Assembly: GCA_028571685.1 (NCBI GenBank)
Contig: CM053142.1
Location: 198,640,796-198,704,795 of the forward strand
Reading direction: 5' to 3'
Origin: Heterohyrax brucei
Taxonomy: Eukaryota; Chordata; Mammalia; Hyracoidea; Procaviidae
Length of the DNA stretch: 64,000 bases
Shown here: positions 63,851-64,000 of the stretch, piece after piece
How positions within the stretch are numbered: the stretch's first letter is position 1
Layout: each line of letters opens with the position of its first letter
The notes under the pieces: generated by a model
The model's database searches: none
Told to the model about the DNA's origin: nothing
What the model saw: only the letters and a program-made list of their open reading frames with translations
Translations under genes and position numbers: made by a program

Positions 63851-64000
63851 GAGACCTTTCAGTGCACAGTGGGATGAAACAAGGTGAAGTCCTGTGCCAC
63901 CCTCACAGTTGTCACTGTGCGTGAGCCCATCGTGGCAGCCACTGTGTCAGGCCGGCTCACCGAGGGTCTTCCTCTCACTGCTCCTCTGCTGTACCAAGCC
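63851..64000 (-). mobile_element. RTE 3' end, second copy, runs off window
   Basis: A new 3' end begins within the preceding RTE (cctcacagttgtcactgtgc, gtgtcaggccggctcaccga, gtcttcctctcactgctcct). It continues beyond the window. Confidence 0.65.

Noticed and set aside
1-64000. Search for tRNA, rRNA, snRNA or miRNA genes and for any undescribed multi-gene system
   Set aside because: tRNA-like sequences all belong to AfroSINEs. No A/B-box gene with an intact cloverleaf, no other RNA gene and no gene cluster was found by eye. A tRNAscan-SE or Infernal run would be the decisive test.

Overview
This is nuclear genomic DNA of a placental mammal, very probably an afrotherian (elephant or a close relative). 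The evidence is the interspersed repeats: many tRNA-derived SINEs of the AfroSINE type (gtggttaagagct-like heads, gtcggaattgactcgacgg-like tails), many copies of an RTE (BovB-like) LINE, MaLR-type LTRs of a form I associate with Afrotheria, LINE-1 of several ages, MIR, mariner and two classes of endogenous retrovirus LTR. Family names come from recognising sequence, not from a database search.

One protein-coding gene is clearly present, on the + strand: the 5' part of PPP6R2 (SAPS2), a regulatory subunit of protein phosphatase 6. Its first coding exon is 55246-55489 (ATG at 55263) and the next is 59246-59432. The two join in phase (phase 2) to give the conserved N-terminal 138 residues. A CpG island at about 11420-12560 holds a GCC run, a YY1-type element and a splice donor after 11963. 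It is the probable PPP6R2 promoter and non-coding exon 1, which would make intron 1 about 43.3 kb long.

Layout. 1-1082 is the 3' end of a class I retrovirus (env remnant, polypurine tract, LTR). 1585-9150 is one reverse-oriented RTE LINE broken up by at least six later insertions, several with exact target-site duplications. 9365-10949 holds further LTRs. 11420-12560 is the CpG island. 12560-26800 is largely single-copy intron with scattered repeats and two solo-LTR or RTE blocks. 26800-54410 is dense nested RTE, L1, MaLR, AfroSINE, mariner and ERVK-type LTR, with a 53-bp minisatellite at about 37843-38220 and an inverted RTE duplication at 44841-45743. 54411-59432 is the exon-bearing part. 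59433-64000 is intron with RTE, L1 and AfroSINE.

I found no CRISPR, operon, phage or other undescribed gene system. What is unusual here is structural: deep nesting of transposons that can be ordered in time, an inverted duplication inside an RTE copy, L1 fragments that lack both 3' ends and poly(A), and several minisatellites. Nearly all long open frames outside the two exons are transposon remnants or GC-rich artefacts.
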